The notes under the pieces were generated by a model. It worked only from the letters and a program-made list of their open reading frames with translations, did no database searches and was not told the origin of the DNA. The position numbers and the translations under genes were made by a program. From the NCBI GenBank assembly GCA_964517265.1, contig CAZFBS010000001.1:62001-126000 (forward strand): 64,000 nucleotides of DNA. The letters are read 5' to 3'. The stretch's first letter is position 1. Every line of letters begins with the position of its first letter. Source of the stretch: REEP01 sp964517265 (lineage in GTDB: Bacteria > Pseudomonadota > Alphaproteobacteria > Rhodospirillales > Defluviicoccaceae). This document shows positions 59,997 through 64,000 of the stretch, piece after piece.

Positions 59997-62732
59997 CTAC
60001 TCGGAGCGTTGCATCTTCCGGAAAACCCATTTCTCGATCTCCACCAGGAAGAACACGGGGAACGTGATAAGAACGATCAATCCCCACTCTTGGAGGCCGA
60101 TGTTTCGTGTGTCGAACATGACCTGCAAAGGGGGTGCATAAGTGAACAGCAGCTGCAGGACGATCGCGGCGGCGATCGCGATCAGGATATAGCGGCTGCC
60201 AAAAATGCCCTCGAGCCCGAAGACCGGGCCGCGCAGGTGCCGGCAGTTGAAAAGGTAAAACATCTGATAAACAACGAGTGTATTCACCGCAACGGTGCGG
60301 GCGGTCGGCTCGTCCATGCCCGCCTCGAGCGCCCACAAGAACAGACCGAACGTTCCCGACACGAGGATCAGGGTGACGAACAGAATCCGCCACAGCAGGA
60401 AGCCGGTCAACAGCGGCTCGTCGGGCGGCCGTGGTTGCCGCCTCATCACTCCTTTCTCGGTCGGCTCGAAGGCAAGCGCCAGCGCCATCGTGACCGCCGT
60501 GATCATGTTGACCCATAGAACCTGAACGGCCGTAAGCGGCAGCGCAAAACCGAGAAGGATTGCCGCGATAATCGTGAAGGCCTGCCCCCCGTTGGTGGGC
60601 AGAATGAAGATGATCGATTTGCGCAGATTGTCGTAGACGGTTCTGCCTTCTTCGACGGCATGGGCGATCGAGGCAAAATTGTCGTCGACGAGCACCATTT
60701 CCGAGGCTTCCTTGGCCGCCTCGGTTCCCTTGATGCCCATTGCCACGCCGACGTCAGCCCGCTTGAGCGCGGGAGCATCATTGACGCCATCGCCGGTCAT
60801 CGCGGTGACATGACCGGCCTCCTGCAGGCCCTTGACCAGTCGAAGCTTGTGCTCGGGGCTGGCGCGCGCAAACACATCGGTGTCGGGGACGAGGTCGCGG
60901 ATGCTATCATCGTCGATGCCGTCCAGATCGCGCCCGGACAGAACCTTGTCGGCACCGAGGAGGCCTAACTGGCGGGCGATCGCTCCGGCCGTAACGGCGT
61001 GATCACCGGTAATCATTTTGACCCGAATGCCCGCTGCCTGACATTGTTCGATGGCCTCGATCGCTTCCTGCCGCGGCGGGTCGATCAGGCCACAGAAGCC
61101 AAGCAGCGTTAAATCATCCTCGACATCGGCAAAAGTCAGATCGCGCTTGTCATGCGGGGCATCCTTATAGGCAACCGCAAGTAGCCTTTGTCCTTTCGAA
61201 GCGATGTTTTCAGCAGCTTTCTGCCAATACGCCTCGTCGATCGGCTCGTCCTCAATGTGGCGACGCTGCCTGCTGCACATTTCCAAAATGCGCTCGGGCG
61301 CACCCTTGACGTAGATAAAACCGTGCCCTTCGTGATCGTGGTTCAGCGTCGCCATGAACCGATGTTCGGATTCGAACGGAATGACATCGGTCCGCGGAAA
61401 AGCCTCATGCGCGAATTCCTGATCGAGCCCTGCCTTGAAGGCCGCCGTAACCAGCGCGCCTTCGGTCGGATCTCCCTCCATCACCCATTCATCGTCGCGC
61501 CTGCGCAGGACAGCGTCGTTGCACAGGAGTCCGGCGCGGAGGATCTCGGCCAACACCGGATGATCGTCGACCGTGATATCGCTGCCGTCCCGGGTGAAAC
61601 TCCCGCTCGGCTCGTAGCCGACGCCGGTAACCTCGAAGTCGTAGTCCGCAGTCACCACCGTCTGTACGGTCATCTCGTTGCGGGTGAGCGTACCGGTCTT
61701 GTCCGAGCAAATCGTCGTCACCGCCCCGAGCGTTTCAACCGCAGGCAGTCTGCGAATGACTGCATTGCGCTGGGCCATGCGCTGAACGCCGATGGCAAGC
61801 GTGATGGTCATGATCGCAGGCAGGCCTTCGGGAATGGCCGCCACCGCCAGACTGACGGCGGCAAGGAACATCTCCGTCATCCCGTAGTCGCGCACCCACA
61901 GCCCGAACGCGAACGTCAGGCCCGCCAGGGTCAAGATGATCGCCGTGAGCCAGCGACCGAAGTCGGCGAGCTTTTTCAACAGCGGCGTGGTGAGTTTCTC
62001 CACCTCCGATAGCATGGTGCCGATGCGGCCGATTTCGGTGCTGTCGCCGGTCTCGACGACCAAAGCGCGGCCCTGTCCGCTGGTGACAAGGGTTCCCGAG
62101 AAGGCGAGCGACGGACGATCGCCGATCGGGGCATCCGCGTCGACCGCAGGAGTCGCCTTCTCCACCGGTACCGACTCGCCCGTCAGCATCGCCTCTTGCA
62201 CCTGCAGGTTCTTGATCTTGAACAGGCGCACGTCGGCGGGAACCTTGTCGCCCGATTTCAGCTCGACGATGTCCCCGGGAACCAGTTGCTCGGCCGAAAT
62301 CTCCTGCCGATGGCCCTCGCGGATCACCACCGCCTGGAGGGACAACATGTTGCGAACCGAATCCAGCGCCCGTTCCGCTTTGCCCTCCTGAATGAACCCG
62401 ATGATGGCATTGATGACAACGACGCCGAAGATCACGGCGGTGTCCACCCAGTGACCGAGAAGGCCGGTCACGACGCCGGCGCCGATCAAGACGTAGATCA
62501 GAACATTGTGGAATTGCTGGAGGAATCGTGCGAGGGGGCCTCGCGTCTCGGGCGGACGTAGCCGGTTCGGCCCATATTGCTCCAGCCTTTTCTCAACTTC
62601 CTGCTTGGTCAGGCCCTCGGTGCGGGCATCAAGTCGATGAAAGGCGTCTTCGAGCGGTAGGGCGTGCCAGGGTATGGTGGTTTCTGCGTCCATGTCGGTC
62701 CTGGCGGGGCGCTTATCGTTCTGTGGGGTCAT
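59997..62732 (-). CDS. P-type cation-transporting ATPase (IIA-like)
   Basis: A 911-residue P-type ATPase with ten or so helices. TGES at 184-187 (actuator), PEGLP at 301-305 in helix 4, DKTGT at 344-348 (phosphorylated Asp344), and MTGDGVND in the P domain are all present. In helix 6 NMITAVTMALA keeps the Asn and Thr of SERCA's calcium site but has Ala where SERCA has Asp800; helix 5 has a Gln where SERCA has Glu771. It may move a different ion. The ATG at 62732 has AAGGAG 8 bases upstream. It lies 194 bases before the GH15 gene. Confidence 0.9.
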   Translation of the reverse strand: MTPQNDKRPARTDMDAETTIPWHALPLEDAFHRLDARTEGLTKQEVEKRLEQYGPNRLRPPETRGPLARFLQQFHNVLIYVLIGAGVVTGLLGHWVDTAVIFGVVVINAIIGFIQEGKAERALDSVRNMLSLQAVVIREGHRQEISAEQLVPGDIVELKSGDKVPADVRLFKIKNLQVQEAMLTGESVPVEKATPAVDADAPIGDRPSLAFSGTLVTSGQGRALVVETGDSTEIGRIGTMLSEVEKLTTPLLKKLADFGRWLTAIILTLAGLTFAFGLWVRDYGMTEMFLAAVSLAVAAIPEGLPAIMTITLAIGVQRMAQRNAVIRRLPAVETLGAVTTICSDKTGTLTRNEMTVQTVVTADYDFEVTGVGYEPSGSFTRDGSDITVDDHPVLAEILRAGLLCNDAVLRRRDDEWVMEGDPTEGALVTAAFKAGLDQEFAHEAFPRTDVIPFESEHRFMATLNHDHEGHGFIYVKGAPERILEMCSRQRRHIEDEPIDEAYWQKAAENIASKGQRLLAVAYKDAPHDKRDLTFADVEDDLTLLGFCGLIDPPRQEAIEAIEQCQAAGIRVKMITGDHAVTAGAIARQLGLLGADKVLSGRDLDGIDDDSIRDLVPDTDVFARASPEHKLRLVKGLQEAGHVTAMTGDGVNDAPALKRADVGVAMGIKGTEAAKEASEMVLVDDNFASIAHAVEEGRTVYDNLRKSIIFILPTNGGQAFTIIAAILLGFALPLTAVQVLWVNMITAVTMALALAFEPTEKGVMRRQPRPPDEPLLTGFLLWRILFVTLILVSGTFGLFLWALEAGMDEPTARTVAVNTLVVYQMFYLFNCRHLRGPVFGLEGIFGSRYILIAIAAAIVLQLLFTYAPPLQVMFDTRNIGLQEWGLIVLITFPVFFLVEIEKWVFRKMQRSE

Positions 62733-62845
62733 TCACAGTCTCCTTGATCGACGCCACTTCAGCCTGCCTATCCGCGCACCGGATCGTTTGCGCAAGAATG
62801 CACCGATTCAAGGCGGAACATGCCGGCCAGCGGGATCAGCACCTT

Positions 62846-62887
62846 CTGCACAAGGCACAAAAAGAAGCGGCCACATGCCTTGTGCAG
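62846..62887. terminator. 12-bp inverted repeat downstream of icd
   Basis: CTGCACAAGGCA (62846-62857) and its reverse complement TGCCTTGTGCAG (62876-62887) form a perfect 12-bp stem with an 18-base loop, about 50 bases after the icd stop on the minus strand. No T run follows in that direction, so it may act as a Rho-assisted terminator or a transcript-stabilising hairpin. On the plus strand it is followed by CAGGGCTTTT. Confidence 0.4.
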
Positions 62888-62938
62888 CAGGGCTTTTCAT
62901 GAACCGGTGTCCGCTGCACCCGATGGAGGCGCCGCGGT

Positions 62939-64000
62939 TCAACCCATCCGCTTTTTCAGATTGGCGTCCAGGGTATCCAAAAACTGCTGGGTGGTCAGCC
63001 AAGGCTGATCGGGACCGATCAGAATCGCAAGATCCTTGGTCATTGCGCCACTTTCCACCGTTTCGATGCAGACCGCCTCCAGGTTCTCGGCGAATGCGGA
63101 GACATCCGGGGTGGCATCGAACTTTCCGCGATAGTGGAGCCCTCGGGTCCAGGCGAAGATCGACGCGATCGGATTGGTCGACGTCTCCTTGCCCTGCTGA
63201 TGCATGCGGTAGTGGCGGGTGACGGTGCCATGGGCCGCCTCGGCTTCCACCGTGTCGGCTTCCGGTGTCAGCAACACCGAGGTCATCAGGCCGAGTGAGC
63301 CGAAGCCTTGCGCCACCGTGTCGGATTGAACGTCCCCGTCATAATTCTTACAGGCCCAGACGAATCCGCCGTCCCACTTCAAGGCCGCCGCAACCATGTC
63401 GTCGATGAGCCGATGCTCGTAGGTCAGACCGGCTGCCTCGAACTTGGCCTTGAACTCCTTTTGGTAGGTTTCTTCAAAGATATCCTTAAAGCGGCCGTCG
63501 TAGGCTTTGAGGATCGTGTTCTTGGTCGAGAGGTACATCGGCCAGCCAAGATCGAGCGCATAGTTGAAGCATGCATGCGCAAAGCCGCGAATGGAGTCGT
63601 CGAGGTTGTACATCGCCATCGCGATGCCGCCGCCGGGAAAGTCGAAGACTTCGTGTTCAATAGGCTCCCCGCCGTCCTGCGGCTGCCAACGAATGGTCAG
63701 TGTTCCCGGACCGGGGACGACGAAGTCGGTGGCCCGGTACTGATCGCCAAAGGCATGACGGCCGATGACGATGGGCCTGGTCCATCCCGGGACCAGCCGG
63801 GGCACGTTCTGGCAGATGATCGGCTGACGAAAGACGGTGCCGCCAAGGATGTTGCGGATCGTGCCGTTTGGCGACTTCCACATCTTTTTGAGATTGAATT
63901 CGCGCACCCGCGCTTCGTCGGGCGTGATCGTCGCGCACTTAACCCCGACGCCATAGCGCTTGATCGCATTGGCGGCGTCGATGGTGACCTGATCCTCAGT
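62939..64000 (-). CDS. icd: NADP-dependent isocitrate dehydrogenase, partial (N-terminus outside window)
   Basis: The C-terminal 353 residues; the frame stays open to position 64000, so the gene starts beyond the right edge. Motifs are NLKKMWKSPNGTIRNILGG, where Ser and Asn bind isocitrate, MYLSTKNTILKAYDGRFKDI and the metal-binding Asp segments YEHRLIDDMVA and NYDGDVQSD. AHGTVTRHYR is the NADP-binding part. This is the homodimeric, eukaryote-like type II NADP-IDH found in many alphaproteobacteria. It makes 2-oxoglutarate and NADPH in the TCA cycle. An internal GTG at 63907 is not the true start. Confidence 0.96.
   Translation of the reverse strand, partial: TEDQVTIDAANAIKRYGVGVKCATITPDEARVREFNLKKMWKSPNGTIRNILGGTVFRQPIICQNVPRLVPGWTRPIVIGRHAFGDQYRATDFVVPGPGTLTIRWQPQDGGEPIEHEVFDFPGGGIAMAMYNLDDSIRGFAHACFNYALDLGWPMYLSTKNTILKAYDGRFKDIFEETYQKEFKAKFEAAGLTYEHRLIDDMVAAALKWDGGFVWACKNYDGDVQSDTVAQGFGSLGLMTSVLLTPEADTVEAEAAHGTVTRHYRMHQQGKETSTNPIASIFAWTRGLHYRGKFDATPDVSAFAENLEAVCIETVESGAMTKDLAILIGPDQPWLTTQQFLDTLDANLKKRMG

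Noticed and set aside
1..64000. tRNA, rRNA or tmRNA genes
   Set aside because: No cloverleaf with a GTTCRANNC arm or conserved rRNA segment was seen on reading the intergenic stretches, although a covariance scan was not possible.

Overview
The window is about 64 kb of GC-rich DNA from an alphaproteobacterium, most plausibly a member of the Rhodospirillales or a close relative. This rests on the CtrA-pathway regulator SciP beside fliF, an FlbD-type flagellar activator, a PomA-like stator gene inside the flagellar operon, the zur-znuCB/znuA arrangement, a PHA-synthase-like gene, and an alternative complex III paired with a caa3-type oxidase. I cannot name the species. The sequence is a scaffold: a 100-N gap at 16526-16625 sits inside a 15-bp tandem repeat. 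No rRNA, tRNA or CRISPR array was recognised.

Layout. 1-1.6 kb: end of fliI, fliJ and an uncharacterised exported protein (+). 1.6-13.35 kb: a minus-strand flagellar operon in transcription order fliF-fliG-fliH-fliN-motA-flbD-flhA-flhF-flhG-(fliK-like). Behind it lie sciP (13.5 kb) and purE-purK (13.9-15.5 kb), all minus strand. 15.5-20.4 kb is accessory: two overlapping small genes, the repeat with its gap, a Csp3-like copper-storage protein, a YgiD-type dioxygenase, an IS110-family transposase remnant between 17-bp inverted repeats, and a small cysteine-rich secreted protein. 20.5-25.1 kb: a PhaC-like synthase with a clear terminator, an MBL-fold hydrolase, an SDR oxidoreductase, a tiny membrane protein and a secreted nuclease. 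25.3-28.5 kb: a ferrous-iron operon feoA-feoA-feoB-feoC, divergent from bacteriohemerythrin. 29.4-33.7 kb: an ICMT-like methyltransferase, rlmN, an ArnT-like glycosyltransferase and a PAP2 phosphatase whose 3' end overlaps radC tail-to-tail. 34.6-37.8 kb: zinc uptake (zur-znuC-znuB facing znuA, with a palindromic Zur-box candidate between).

37.8-43.3 kb holds a compact operon of a membrane-anchored DUF2760 protein and two divergent Hsp70/DnaK-like ATPases, the larger with a long C-terminal region; the biological role is unknown and it is one of the most interesting loci here. 43.6-45.8 kb: a 41-aa membrane protein, a possible structured RNA leader and an SLC13-type permease with RCK_C domains.

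46.3-58.0 kb is the respiratory core: actABCDEF (alternative complex III, quinol to cytochrome c or oxidase) on plus, converging with a minus-strand oxidase cluster (a cytochrome-c-fused subunit II, a fused subunit I-III, a small subunit IV-like protein and a monoheme cytochrome c). The pair could carry electrons from quinol to oxygen. Subunit I lacks the usual K-channel lysine. A GH15-family gene whose expected catalytic base is replaced lies three bases upstream of ctaC. 60-64 kb: a P-type cation ATPase with altered ion-site residues, and the 3' part of NADP-isocitrate dehydrogenase running off the right edge.
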